The notes beneath the pieces are model-generated. The model had not been told where the DNA came from. It ran no database searches and worked only from the letters and a program-made list of their open reading frames with translations. The translations under genes were made by a program, and so were the position numbers. Below are positions 1 through 9,036 of a DNA stretch of 64,000 nt, piece after piece. Within the stretch, counting starts at the first letter, position 1. Every line of letters begins with the position of its first letter. The stretch lies in contig NZ_JADOTY010000001.1 in assembly GCF_015751785.1 (NCBI RefSeq), forward strand, positions 2,914,001 through 2,978,000. Reading direction: 5' to 3'. This DNA is from Micromonospora vinacea. Its GTDB lineage: Bacteria > Actinomycetota > Actinomycetes > Mycobacteriales > Micromonosporaceae.

Positions 1-1
1 G

Positions 2-259
2 CCGCTGCCGGTGATCGGTGTGCCGGTGCCGCTGAAGCACCTCGACGGCATGGACTCGCTGCTGTCCATCGTGCAGATGCCGGCCGGTGTCCCGGTCGCC
101 ACCGTGTCGATCGGCAACGCCCGCAACGCCGGGCTGCTCGCCGTGCGGATCCTCGGGGCGAGCGACGAGGGCCTGCGCGCCAAGATGGCGACGTACCAGC
201 AGGACCTGGAGAAGCTGGTGGCAGACAAGGAAGCCGCCCTCCACGCCGCCCTCCGCTAG
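2..259 (+). CDS. purE: N5-carboxyaminoimidazole ribonucleotide mutase, C-terminal part (5' end outside the window)
   Basis: Class I PurE moves the carboxylate of N5-CAIR to C4 to give CAIR in purine synthesis. Only the last 85 codons are here. They keep the family landmarks: the [10 protein letters not shown] strand, the [15 protein letters not shown] segment, the [23 protein letters not shown] active-site region (the substrate-binding loop is around GNARNAGL), and a helical tail ending HAALR. The frame is open from the first base, so the gene starts upstream. It ends convergently with the large membrane-protein gene, with a long inverted repeat beginning 28 nt after the stop. I am confident of the family. 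Confidence 0.93.
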   Translation, partial: PLPVIGVPVPLKHLDGMDSLLSIVQMPAGVPVATVSIGNARNAGLLAVRILGASDEGLRAKMATYQQDLEKLVADKEAALHAALR

Positions 260-287
260 CCCCCGCGAGTCCCCACCCCACCTCACC

Positions 288-360
288 CGCGATCTGGCAC
301 TTTCGGTCGCTGCTTCGCGGCTTTTGCCCCTTATGCCGCAACAGAAAGTGCAAGATCGCG
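288..360. repeat. Long-armed inverted repeat, GATCTTGCACTTTC family, copy 1
   Basis: Two 17-nt arms (288-304 and 344-360) pair with a single mismatch around a 39-nt loop. The right arm contains GAAAGTGCAAGATCGCG. It lies between the convergent ends of purE and the SCO7613-like gene. It could act as a bidirectional transcription stop, but there is no T-tract. Closely related arms occur at 43128-43203 and 44213-44289, so this looks like a dispersed element rather than a one-off hairpin. I see no gene in 260-437. Confidence 0.8.
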
Positions 361-437
361 CGCGGCAACGCGGGCCGGCCCGCGAACCCGGCCCACTCAC
401 CGCGCCCACTCACCCCACGCCGCAGGGACCCTCCGGT

Positions 438-3400
438 CTATCTCATGCCGCGCAGGGCGGTCTGTAGGCGTTCCTGGGCGCGGCGGCGGCGTTCGTTGCT
501 CGCGCCGAGCACCAGCAGCAGGATGCCCACCGGGATCAGCGCCAGCCAGGGGCCCAGGCTGAACAGAGCGTGGATCGCCGCGATCGCGGTGACCGACGCG
601 CCGACGATCACCGGCGCCTGCTGCCGACTGGACGAGCCGAAGATCAGCACCGCGACCGCGCCGAGCAACAGCAGCATCTGCCGCATCGTGCTGGACTCGG
701 TGGCCAGCACGATGGCCAGCGTCGGTACGAAGGCCGCGACCAACGCCGGCCCGTACGCCACCCAACTGCTCATGTCGGGTCGGTGGCGTAGCTCCAGGAC
801 GCCGACGAGGAGGGCCAACGCGGCGAACGGCAGCGTGTACGCCTCGGGCAGCGCCACGTCGGCGACTCGCATCAGGACCCACCACGCGGTGATCTCACAG
901 ACCACCACCGCCCAGAACAGGATCCGGCGTTCCACCGGCCGGCGGCCGGGTCGGGTCGCCGCCACCCCGAGGACAGCGCCCCAGGCGGCCAGCAGGGCGG
1001 CGATGTGGCGGGGTGAGTCGAAGGCGAGGGCCAACGCGATGAGCGCGGCAGCGTACCCGCTCCACTCCACGGTGGAGGCCTCCCGCTGCGCCTCGGGGCG
1101 GCGCAGCCGGGGCAGGGTCGCGGCGAGCACCTGGAGGACCGCGCCGACGGCCAGCACCCCGAACGCGGACCAGACCGCCGCCAGCCCGGCGACCAGACCG
1201 GCGGTGAGCACGAAGAGCTGCGCCATCAGTGAGGCGAAGAGCCAGCCGAGGATTCGCGCTCGCTGGGTGGTGCCGAACAGCGCCGCCACCGCGCCCACCC
1301 CGACGGCGCTGCCGAGGGTGAACACTGTCATCTGCCGGTCGGCGAGGCTGCCGGCGAGCCCGGCGCTGCCACCGGCCAGACCGATGGCGAACACCAGCAC
1401 CCGGGCCAGCCGCAGCGAGCGGGCCCGCTCGGCCAGCGGCGGCGGTGGGGTCAGTGCGAGACCGAGCATCGCGATGGTGAAGACGGAGAGCGCGCCCACG
1501 GTGCTGGCGGGCCAGCCCTGGCCCAGCGCGATGGGTGCGATCAGCAGCGTGACGGCTGCCCCGGGCAGCACCACCGGGACGGCCCGGGACCGCCGCCCAC
1601 CGCTGAAGCCGGTGGCGGCCAGCGCAGCGGTAGCGGTGAGCAGCAGCGCCGTCAGCACGTGGGTCGGGTTGACCACGTCCGCCGGCGGGGTGAGCAGCTC
1701 CGGCGGCGGGCCCTGCCAGATCCGGGTCAGGGTGCGGTGCGGCTCGACCAGGGCGGTGACCAGCGCGGGTGCGATCGAGGCGAGCGCCAGGGCGGTCGGA
1801 AGCGCCGCCGCGGCCAGCGCACCCGCGGCGGGGTTGACCCGCCACCGCCGTCGCTCCGGGTCGTCCGGCAGCCGCCGTAGGGCGCCGTCGAGTCGTACCG
1901 CCCAACGCCGGACCGGCTGGGCCGCGCCGGTGGGCGGCACGGTGGCCGCGCGGATCAGCTCGGCCAGTACGCCGAGCAGGGCGGCGGCGGCCGCGTAGAC
2001 GCCCGCGGCGAGGCCGGTGGGGATCGCGGCGAGGGCGCTGATGGTGGCCCCGCCGACCACCGCCACGCTGACCCAGGGCAGATATTGCGGCACTTGCCGG
2101 CGGACCGCGGCCACGGCGGCCAGGCCGAGGCTGGTCGCCGCCAGCGGGGCGGTCAGCACCACCTGCGCCGAGTGTTCGAACTCGGCGGCCAGTGCCGCCA
2201 CCGCACCGGGGAGGGCCAGCAGGGCGGCACCGATCGCCGCGCCACCGATCTGCGCCAGGTGCGGCGGCATTCCCTCGGTGTCGATGTCGGTGACCTGTGG
2301 GCGGGCGAGGACGCGGGCCAGCGTGGCCACCACCACGCCGATCAGGGCGATGCTGCCCAGCGCCAGGGCCGTCGTCCACGGGCGGACCAGTCCGGCTCCG
2401 GCGGCGTGCAGCGCGACGACCCCGGCCACTGTGGCCCGGGACAGCCCGGCGCGCGCCTCCTCCGTGGCGACCGCGGCCATGCCGAACACGGTGGCCACCA
2501 TTCCGCCGACCAGGACCGGCGACCACCAGGCCAGATCGAACGCGGCCGGGGCGCCGATCGTGGCGAGCACCACCGCCACCCCGGACACGTCCCAGCGCCA
2601 GGGTGGCGGGAGCAGGATGCCGGCGGCGAGGGCCAGCAGCGCCAGCGCGACCGGCGCCTGCCAGGTGGCACCGCCGACGGGGGCGGCCGGCCAGTCGCTC
2701 AGGTCGCCCCGCCAGATCGGGCCGGGGGTGGCCAGCACGCCGACCCCACCGCGCACCGCCGTCCAACCGGCGAGGACACCGATCAGGGCACCGCCGACGG
2801 TGAGGCCCAGGATCGGCCCGCGTCGCCACTCCTCCGGCATGCTGCGGGCGGCCACGGCGACAACCAGGAGCAGGGCGGCGGCCACCGCCAGCTGCCCGCC
2901 CGGGGCGAGTACCGCCCCGATCCGTACCAGCGTGGCGATCAGGGCGGTGGTGACCGCCGCGGCGGCCAGGTCCGAGCCGTCGAGGGTGAGGTCGGCGCGC
3001 CGGCCGGCGTCGATGGAGGGGGCCAGGAAGAGCAGCACCGCCGCGACCAGCAGCAGCGCGCCGACCCAGGCGTCGGCGACCGTCGCGCCGGGCGCCCCGA
3101 ATGCGGCGGCGGTGACCATCAGCGCGCCCAGCCCGGTGCCGACCGACAGCGGCGCGGGGATGTGGCGCTGGGAGACCTGCACGACGGCGGCGTAGCCGAG
3201 GGTCACGCAGACCGCCAGGAAGCTGGCCGCCAGGACCGGGACGGTCACCTCGCGGAGGCTCGCCGGGGTGGGGGTCGGGTCGCTCGGCATGGTGGCGGCC
3301 ACGAACGCGGCCACCGCTCCGGGCAGCGCGAACGCGGCGCCACCGGCGGCCCAGGCGGTGACCGTGTCGGAGGCGGCCGAGGCGATCCGGATCCGGGGCG

Positions 3401-5333
3401 CCAGCGCGACAAGCGTGCCGGCCACGAACAGTGTGATCAGGACGGCGGCCGTGAGGGTGGGGCTGGACAGGCTGGCACCCGCGCCGAACAGGCCGACCAC
3501 TGCCGCCCCGATGGCGTGCGCCACAGCGGCCCGGTCGGTGCGGGCGGACAGCCCGATGACTCCGATGCCGATCGCGGTGATCACCATCGGCCAGGGTGCC
3601 GCCGCCCAGCCGAGACCGAACGACGCCGGGACGGCGAGCGCGGTCAGCGCCGCGCCGGCGACAGCGAACTCCCGGCGGATCTCGGTGGGGAGTGCCAGCA
3701 CCGCCGCGATGGTGAGCAGGAACGCGGCACCCGCGAGCTGCCAGGTGGTCGGCCCGACCGCGGCGGCCAACTCGCTTTGGTACCGGCTGAGGTCGGGATC
3801 CCAGGCGGGTAGTGCCGCCCGGACCGGTGCCACCCCGGCGCGCAGCGCGCCGCCGGCGACCACCAGACCGCTGACGGTCAGCGCCACAGCGGAGGCGATC
3901 TGTGGGCCGCGTCGGGCCGCCTCCGGGACCGCGCGCACCGCCAGCCCGGTGACCGTGATGACCGCCGCGATCAGCAGCAGCGCCCGGCCGGGGAGTGCCA
4001 CCGAGGCGATTCGGCTGAGCGCGCCGATCACGGCCAGGGTGACGATGCCGGCCGCCACGTCGGGCAGCGGCGGGCGACGCAGCACCAGCGCGCCGGCCAG
4101 CCCGATCACTGCGGCCAGCAGCAGCACCACCCCGGCGCCGGACGCGGTCGGCACGGTCTCGGCCCGCAGCAGGGCGGTGACCGCGTACGCCAGTGAGACG
4201 GCGACGGCCAGGGCGTGCAGCAACCAGGTCAGCTCACGCAGGCCCGGGACCGGGCGGGTCGGCTGCGGCTGTGTGGAGCCCGCGCTGGCGTCGATCAGCT
4301 CGGCGGCCTCCTCCGGGTCGCCCTCCGGCCTGCTCTCGTCGTCACGTTGGCGCGGCGCGGACGGCGTGCCCGGTGTTGGCAGGTCCTGCCGGACGGGGCG
4401 TTCGACCGTCACGCCGGAGCGGGCCAGGCCGAGGTCGACGAGGGCGACCAGGGCCAGCACCAGCGCCCAGCCGCCCGGGCCGGTGATCTGGTCGTACGCC
4501 AGCAGCGGCAGCACCGGCTGCGCGGCGAGCACTGTGGCGAAGCGGGGCGCGCGCAGACCCGTCCAACCGGCGTACCCGAAGGCGACGGCGGCGGTGACGG
4601 CGAAGATCACCCCGGCGAAGACGGTGCCGGAGCCGCTGCCGGTGCCGATCCGGTCCACCGCCCAGAGGGCGTTGCCGGCGAGCGGCACCAACAGCAGGCC
4701 GACAGCGGCGATGGTCTCGGCGGTCGAGGTGAGCCCGCGCCGGGCCAGGGCCGGTGGGGCGAGCAGCATCAGCACCGTGGCCAGGAGCAGGATGCCGAGC
4801 CGGGCCAGCGCGTCCATCGAGCTGGTGGCCACCGCGGCGAAGACCACAGCGGCCACTCCGAGCAGCAGCGCGCCCAGCCCGAGGGGGATGTTCTGCACCT
4901 CACGCGAGGACGCCTCCGGCGGGTGCTCCGGGTCGTCCGCGTCCAGCCAGGCGGCCCGGGGCGGGGGCGGCGGCGGATCATCCGGGGCGGGTGGGGTGCC
5001 CTGGCGGGGCACCCGGGGCGGCGCTCCCATGGTGGCGGTCGGTGGCCGCCGGCCGGGGCGGCGGCGGAGCACCCGGCGGGGTCGGGTGGCCTGCTTGATC
5101 CGCTCCTCGCCGGCGTGGGCGAGGATGTCCCGCTGGAAGAGCGCGGCCTGCATCTTGGCGGCGATCTGCCGCTGCTCACGCGCGATGGCGGCGTCGCGCG
5201 CCTTCATCTCCGCTATCGAACGCTCGATGTCGGCCAGGTGCTCGACCCACTGTGGTTGATCTGCCCCACAGTGCGGGCATCGAACGGCCGGCTTGATCTC
5301 CCGGCCGCACGAGGAGCATTGAAAGGTCGCCAC
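438..5333 (-). CDS. Very large multi-pass membrane protein with N-terminal zinc ribbon (SCO7613 type)
   Basis: 1631 residues from a GTG at 5333, with GGAGG about seven bases ahead. The N-terminus has a CxxC..CxxC zinc ribbon (C6, C9, C19, C22). A charged, probably coiled-coil segment follows (about residues 30-75), then an Arg/Pro-rich linker to about 140. The remaining 1500 residues are an almost unbroken series of Ala/Val/Leu-rich membrane segments, apparently several similar blocks in succession. This matches the actinobacterial family named after its SCO7613 C-terminal domain; no biochemical role is known to me. It is one gene with no obvious partner. The many open frames on the other strand are G+C shadows. 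Confidence 0.85.
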   Translation of the reverse strand: MATFQCSSCGREIKPAVRCPHCGADQPQWVEHLADIERSIAEMKARDAAIAREQRQIAAKMQAALFQRDILAHAGEERIKQATRPRRVLRRRPGRRPPTATMGAPPRVPRQGTPPAPDDPPPPPPRAAWLDADDPEHPPEASSREVQNIPLGLGALLLGVAAVVFAAVATSSMDALARLGILLLATVLMLLAPPALARRGLTSTAETIAAVGLLLVPLAGNALWAVDRIGTGSGSGTVFAGVIFAVTAAVAFGYAGWTGLRAPRFATVLAAQPVLPLLAYDQITGPGGWALVLALVALVDLGLARSGVTVERPVRQDLPTPGTPSAPRQRDDESRPEGDPEEAAELIDASAGSTQPQPTRPVPGLRELTWLLHALAVAVSLAYAVTALLRAETVPTASGAGVVLLLAAVIGLAGALVLRRPPLPDVAAGIVTLAVIGALSRIASVALPGRALLLIAAVITVTGLAVRAVPEAARRGPQIASAVALTVSGLVVAGGALRAGVAPVRAALPAWDPDLSRYQSELAAAVGPTTWQLAGAAFLLTIAAVLALPTEIRREFAVAGAALTALAVPASFGLGWAAAPWPMVITAIGIGVIGLSARTDRAAVAHAIGAAVVGLFGAGASLSSPTLTAAVLITLFVAGTLVALAPRIRIASAASDTVTAWAAGGAAFALPGAVAAFVAATMPSDPTPTPASLREVTVPVLAASFLAVCVTLGYAAVVQVSQRHIPAPLSVGTGLGALMVTAAAFGAPGATVADAWVGALLLVAAVLLFLAPSIDAGRRADLTLDGSDLAAAAVTTALIATLVRIGAVLAPGGQLAVAAALLLVVAVAARSMPEEWRRGPILGLTVGGALIGVLAGWTAVRGGVGVLATPGPIWRGDLSDWPAAPVGGATWQAPVALALLALAAGILLPPPWRWDVSGVAVVLATIGAPAAFDLAWWSPVLVGGMVATVFGMAAVATEEARAGLSRATVAGVVALHAAGAGLVRPWTTALALGSIALIGVVVATLARVLARPQVTDIDTEGMPPHLAQIGGAAIGAALLALPGAVAALAAEFEHSAQVVLTAPLAATSLGLAAVAAVRRQVPQYLPWVSVAVVGGATISALAAIPTGLAAGVYAAAAALLGVLAELIRAATVPPTGAAQPVRRWAVRLDGALRRLPDDPERRRWRVNPAAGALAAAALPTALALASIAPALVTALVEPHRTLTRIWQGPPPELLTPPADVVNPTHVLTALLLTATAALAATGFSGGRRSRAVPVVLPGAAVTLLIAPIALGQGWPASTVGALSVFTIAMLGLALTPPPPLAERARSLRLARVLVFAIGLAGGSAGLAGSLADRQMTVFTLGSAVGVGAVAALFGTTQRARILGWLFASLMAQLFVLTAGLVAGLAAVWSAFGVLAVGAVLQVLAATLPRLRRPEAQREASTVEWSGYAAALIALALAFDSPRHIAALLAAWGAVLGVAATRPGRRPVERRILFWAVVVCEITAWWVLMRVADVALPEAYTLPFAALALLVGVLELRHRPDMSSWVAYGPALVAAFVPTLAIVLATESSTMRQMLLLLGAVAVLIFGSSSRQQAPVIVGASVTAIAAIHALFSLGPWLALIPVGILLLVLGASNERRRRAQERLQTALRGMR

Positions 5334-5431
5334 GACACCCCTCCACCCGCACTGTGGACTCCCACTGTCGCAGCATGCCCAAAGCTGGCGCGGATTTCGA
5401 CTCTTGTCGGCGGGTCCGGGGCAAACAACGT

Positions 5432-5470
5432 CACCGGCCGGCCATCGAGATGCTCGATGACCGGCCGGTG
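5432..5470 (-). terminator. Hairpin downstream of UDP-glucose dehydrogenase
   Basis: Arms 5432-5449 and 5453-5470 are 18 nt each with one mismatch and a 3-nt loop; the outer part is CACCGGCCGG/CCGGCCGGTG. It starts 13 nt after the stop of the minus-strand dehydrogenase gene. No U-run follows, as is common for actinobacterial hairpin terminators. Confidence 0.7.
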
Positions 5471-5483
5471 GGCGTCGGTTTCG

Positions 5484-6911
5484 TCAGGGGCGACCCATGC
5501 CCCGGTACTCCCAGCCGGCCTGGGTCCACAGTGCCGGGTCGAGGCAGTTGCGGCCGTCGACGACCTTGCGGCCCTTGACCAACTCGCCGAGGGCGACCGG
5601 GTCGGCGTTGCGGAAGTCGGCCCACTCGGTGAGAACGCAGACCAGGTCGGCGTCGCTGACCGCCTCGTTGATGCTGGCCTCGTAGGTCAACTCGGGAACC
5701 GCGCGGCGGGCGTTCTCGGTGCCCTGCGGGTCGTACACGTGCACGTCGGCGCCGGCCTTCTGCAACAGGGCGGCGACGGCGAGCGCCGGGGCGTCGCGGA
5801 CGTCGTCGGTGTTGGGCTTGAAGGTGGCACCGAGCACGGCGATCCGGGTGCCGGAGAAGTCCGGGCCGGCCGGGCCGGAGCGCCGGCCGAGCAGGTCCGC
5901 GGCGAGCTGGAGCACCCGGGTACGCCGGCGCAGGTTGATCAGGTCGACCTCGTGCAGGAAGCGCAGCGCCTCACCGGCGCCCAGCTCCTGCGCGCGGGCC
6001 TGGAAGGCCCGAATGTCCTTCGGCAGGCAGGCGCCTCCGAAGCCGAGGCCGGCCTGGAGGAACCGGTTGCCGATCCGCGGGTCGTAGCCGATCGCGCGGG
6101 CCAGCTGGGTGACGTCGCCACCGGAGGCCTCGCAGACCTCGGCCATCGCGTTGATGAACGAGATCTTGGTGGCCAGGAAGGCGTTCGCGGCGACCTTGAC
6201 CAGCTCGGCGGTGGAGAAGTCGGTGACCACCAGGGGCACCTCGCGGTCCTCCGTGGCGGCCAGGTCGAACACGCCCTTGTGCGCGGCGTAGAGCATGCCG
6301 TTGGCCCACTCGCTCTTGACGCCGACCACGATCCGGTTGGGTCGCAGGACGTCGTCGACGGCGAAGCCCTCCTGGAGGAACTCGGGGCTCCAGGCCACCT
6401 CGACGTCCAGGTCGTGGGGGGTGTGCTTGCCGACGAGCTGCTCCACCCACTCGGCGGTGCCGACCGGCACGGTGGACTTGCCGACGATCAACGCCTTGCG
6501 GGTCAGGTGCTGCGCGAGGCTGGTCACCGACGCCTCGACGTACGACAGGTCGGCGCCCATGCCGTCGGCCCGCTGGGGGGTGCCGACGCAGATGAAGTGC
6601 ACGTCACCGAACTCGGCGGTTTCGGCGATGTCGGTGCTGAACCGGAGACGGCCGGCGGCGAGGTTGCGCCGGAGCAGCTCGTCCAGGCCGGGCTCGTGGA
6701 TCGGCACCTGACCGGCGTTCAGCATGGCGATCTTGTCCGCGTCGACGTCGAATCCGAGTACCTCGTACCCCAGTTCGGCGTAGCAGATGGCGTACGTCGC
6801 ACCGAGGTAACCAGTCCCCAGGAACGTCACCCGCGGCCGGGGTGCGCCTGAGGGCGGTGTCACCGCGGCGATGGCGGGGGTCGGCTGGATGGTGGGGTAG
6901 GGGATCGTCAC
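5484..6911 (-). CDS. UDP-glucose 6-dehydrogenase
   Basis: Oxidises UDP-glucose to UDP-glucuronate with two NAD+, supplying precursors for surface polysaccharide. The Rossmann motif VTFLGTGYLG lies near residue 28. The catalytic motif GFGGACLPKDI has its cysteine at about residue 295. The C-terminal UDP-binding domain has VLGATFKPNTDDVRDAPAL. I start at GTG 6911 because GGAGAA lies 8 bases upstream; the frame stays open to 7070 (ATG at 6956 possible), but those extra residues are low-complexity. 475 residues, about 25 longer than usual because of a Pro/Ala-rich N-terminus. It is divergent from the acyl-CoA dehydrogenase gene. A UDP-N-acetylmannosamine dehydrogenase is less likely given the motif set. 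Confidence 0.9.
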   Translation of the reverse strand: MTIPYPTIQPTPAIAAVTPPSGAPRPRVTFLGTGYLGATYAICYAELGYEVLGFDVDADKIAMLNAGQVPIHEPGLDELLRRNLAAGRLRFSTDIAETAEFGDVHFICVGTPQRADGMGADLSYVEASVTSLAQHLTRKALIVGKSTVPVGTAEWVEQLVGKHTPHDLDVEVAWSPEFLQEGFAVDDVLRPNRIVVGVKSEWANGMLYAAHKGVFDLAATEDREVPLVVTDFSTAELVKVAANAFLATKISFINAMAEVCEASGGDVTQLARAIGYDPRIGNRFLQAGLGFGGACLPKDIRAFQARAQELGAGEALRFLHEVDLINLRRRTRVLQLAADLLGRRSGPAGPDFSGTRIAVLGATFKPNTDDVRDAPALAVAALLQKAGADVHVYDPQGTENARRAVPELTYEASINEAVSDADLVCVLTEWADFRNADPVALGELVKGRKVVDGRNCLDPALWTQAGWEYRGMGRP

Positions 6912-7161
6912 GCCTGTCTTCTCCGCTCGCACTGGCGTCGCGTCGTCGCGTCGCATTCTGCTGCGGCGCCTGGGCGGGGCACCGGAGGGTGGCTCACTGT
7001 CTCGGTCTCCATCATCGCCCAGCGCGTTAGGTGCACCATCTTGCCCATACCTACGCGCCGGTAACATCACCTGAACTGCAGTCGCTAGTCTTCAGTCTGC
7101 GCGGTCGGCGGTCAGGAGTCGTCACAGACTGCGCATGATAGTGGTGAAGGGGAGGGCCGAG

Positions 7162-8328
7162 ATGGCCGCAGGGGAGTTCGACGTCTACCGGTTGCCCGAC
7201 GAGCACCAGGCGATCCGGGAAGCGGTGCGTGAGGTCTGCGCCGCGAAGGTGGCTCCGCACGCCGCGGAGGCCGACGAGACCGGGGAGTTCCCCAAGGCGT
7301 CCTACGACGCGCTGCGGGCGGCCGACTTCCACGCCCCGCACATCCCCGAGGAGTACGGCGGCGCGGGCGCTGATGCGCTGGCCACCGCCATCGTCATCGA
7401 AGAGGTGGCCCGCGCCTGCGCGTCCTCCTCGCTGATCCCGGCGGTGAACAAACTCGGCACGATGCCACTGCTTTTGTCCGGTTCCGCCGACCTCAAGAGT
7501 CGTTACCTGACGCCGGTCGCGGCCGGTGACGCGATGTTCTCGTACTGCCTCTCCGAGCCGGAGGCGGGCAGCGACGCGGCGTCGATGACCACCAGGGCGG
7601 TACGTGACGGGGATCACTGGGTGCTCAACGGTGTGAAGCGCTGGATCACGAACGCCGGTGTGTCGGAGTTCTACACCGTCTTCGCCGTCACCGACCCGTC
7701 CGCCCGGTCCCGGGGCATCTCGGCCTTCGTGGTCGAGAAGTCCGATGCCGGGGTGAGCTTCGGGGCGCCGGAGAAGAAGCTCGGCATCAAGGGCTCGCCC
7801 ACCCGCGAGGTCTACCTCGACAACGTGCGGATCCCGGCCGACCGGATGATCGGCGCGGAGGGCGCCGGCTTCGCGACCGCGATGAAGACCCTGGACCACA
7901 CCCGGGTCACCATCGCCGCCCAGGCCGTCGGGATCGCGCAGGGCGCGCTCGACTACGCCAAGGGGTACGTGGCCGAGCGCCGGCAGTTCGGCAAGGCGGT
8001 CGCCGAGTTCCAGGGGATCCAGTTCATGCTCGCGGACATGGGCATGAAGCTTGAGGCGGCCCGCCAGCTCACGTACGCGGCTGCCGGCAAGTCCGAGCGC
8101 GGCGACGCGGACCTGACCTACTTCGGCGCGGCGGCGAAGTGCTTCGCCTCCGACGCCGCCATGGAGATCACCACCGACGCGGTGCAGCTGCTCGGTGGTT
8201 ACGGCTACACGCGGGACTACCCGGTGGAGCGGATGATGCGGGACGCCAAGATCACCCAGATCTACGAGGGCACCAACCAGGTGCAGCGGATCGTGATGGC
8301 GCGGCAACTGTTGGCCGGCGTCGTCTAG
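7162..8328 (+). CDS. Acyl-CoA dehydrogenase
   Basis: FAD-dependent alpha,beta-desaturation of acyl-CoA, feeding electrons to ETF. 388 residues from ATG 7162, with GGAGGG five bases ahead (an ATG at 7135 lacks such a site). The N-terminal helical domain is about residues 5-115. The middle domain has [11 protein letters not shown] and WITNAG. The C-terminal domain has the FAD/dimer motif [17 protein letters not shown] and the catalytic-base region [16 protein letters not shown], whose Glu is the usual base of short- and branched-chain members. Substrate chain length cannot be told from sequence. The stop codon lies inside the left arm of a perfect hairpin. Confidence 0.92.
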   Translation: MAAGEFDVYRLPDEHQAIREAVREVCAAKVAPHAAEADETGEFPKASYDALRAADFHAPHIPEEYGGAGADALATAIVIEEVARACASSSLIPAVNKLGTMPLLLSGSADLKSRYLTPVAAGDAMFSYCLSEPEAGSDAASMTTRAVRDGDHWVLNGVKRWITNAGVSEFYTVFAVTDPSARSRGISAFVVEKSDAGVSFGAPEKKLGIKGSPTREVYLDNVRIPADRMIGAEGAGFATAMKTLDHTRVTIAAQAVGIAQGALDYAKGYVAERRQFGKAVAEFQGIQFMLADMGMKLEAARQLTYAAAGKSERGDADLTYFGAAAKCFASDAAMEITTDAVQLLGGYGYTRDYPVERMMRDAKITQIYEGTNQVQRIVMARQLLAGVV

Positions 8329-8376
8329 GGCCTGTTTCATAAGGGCGGCCGGCCAGTTCTTATGAAACAGGCCCTA
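8326..8376. repeat. Perfect 18-bp inverted repeat that includes the acyl-CoA dehydrogenase stop codon
   Basis: Arms 8326-8343 (TAGGGCCTGTTTCATAAG) and 8359-8376 are exact reverse complements with a 15-nt loop. The TAG stop is the first three bases of the left arm. It sits between convergent genes and probably works as a terminator or 3'-end stabiliser. Confidence 0.8.
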
Positions 8377-8382
8377 GGACGG

Positions 8383-8416
8383 GTTCCGGTGCTCCGGGAT
8401 CCCGGAGCACCGGAAC
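8383..8416. terminator. 34-bp perfect palindrome between convergent genes
   Basis: The 17-base half GTTCCGGTGCTCCGGGA is followed directly by its reverse complement, six bases after the previous hairpin. It lies just past the stop of the minus-strand ABC-type membrane gene at 8422, so it is well placed to end that transcript. Confidence 0.7.
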
Positions 8417-8421
8417 GTCCG

Positions 8422-9036
8422 TCACCGGTCGGGGGCGGTCTCGCTCACCGGCCGCACGGGGCAACCCCGCAGGGCGTACGCGAGCAGACCGGTCGCCGCC
8501 AGGATGGCGGCGCAGGTGGTGGCGGCGGCGGTGCCGGCGGGTTGGACCAGCCAGCCGGCGACCTGCATCCTCAGGTCCCGGCTGGACCCCATCATCGGCA
8601 GTACCGCGATGAGGGTCCAGGTCAGCGGGGCGATCCAGGACAGGGCGGCGCCCAGCACCGTGGCGCCGAGCGCGGTGAGCCCGAGTAGCCCCGCGGTGTT
8701 GCGCAGCACCAGGGCGAACGGTTCGTAGCGCGTGTCGGTGATCATGCTGAGGGACAGCAGCGCGGTGATCGTGGCGGCGGCGAGCAGCAGGTGCCCGACA
8801 CGGCGTACCGGCCAGTTGACCGCCATGGTGTGGTCGAGGGCGCCGTCGGCGCCGCTGAGGGTGGTGCCGACCGCGACCACCGCCAGCATGATGGCGAGGC
8901 TGGCCGTCCGGGCGTTGATGGTCGCCGAGTCGGTGAACGCCAGTGACAGCGCCCACGCCAGCGCGATCGAGGTGGTCACTGTGGCCAGGGCGAGCGGGAC
9001 CCGGCGCGAGCGCAGGTGGAGCTGAAGCTCCCTCAC
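8422..9036 (-). CDS. Small ABC-2 type membrane protein
   Basis: 204 residues with roughly six hydrophobic segments and short loops; no catalytic motif. The GTG start at 9036 overlaps the stop of the preceding gene by 4 bases, so it is translationally coupled as the third gene of an ATPase-permease-permease operon. Gene order, not sequence similarity that I can name, suggests it is part of an ABC exporter. It ends in the double hairpin at 8326-8416. Confidence 0.7.
   Translation of the reverse strand: MRELQLHLRSRRVPLALATVTTSIALAWALSLAFTDSATINARTASLAIMLAVVAVGTTLSGADGALDHTMAVNWPVRRVGHLLLAAATITALLSLSMITDTRYEPFALVLRNTAGLLGLTALGATVLGAALSWIAPLTWTLIAVLPMMGSSRDLRMQVAGWLVQPAGTAAATTCAAILAATGLLAYALRGCPVRPVSETAPDR

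Noticed and set aside
4215..6851. 878-codon open frame on the plus strand
   Set aside because: Shadow of the SCO7613-like and UDP-glucose dehydrogenase genes caused by high third-position G+C.
7091..7131. Inverted repeat CAGTCTG/CAGACTG before the acyl-CoA dehydrogenase gene
   Set aside because: Seven-base arms 25 bases apart are too short to distinguish from chance in this composition.
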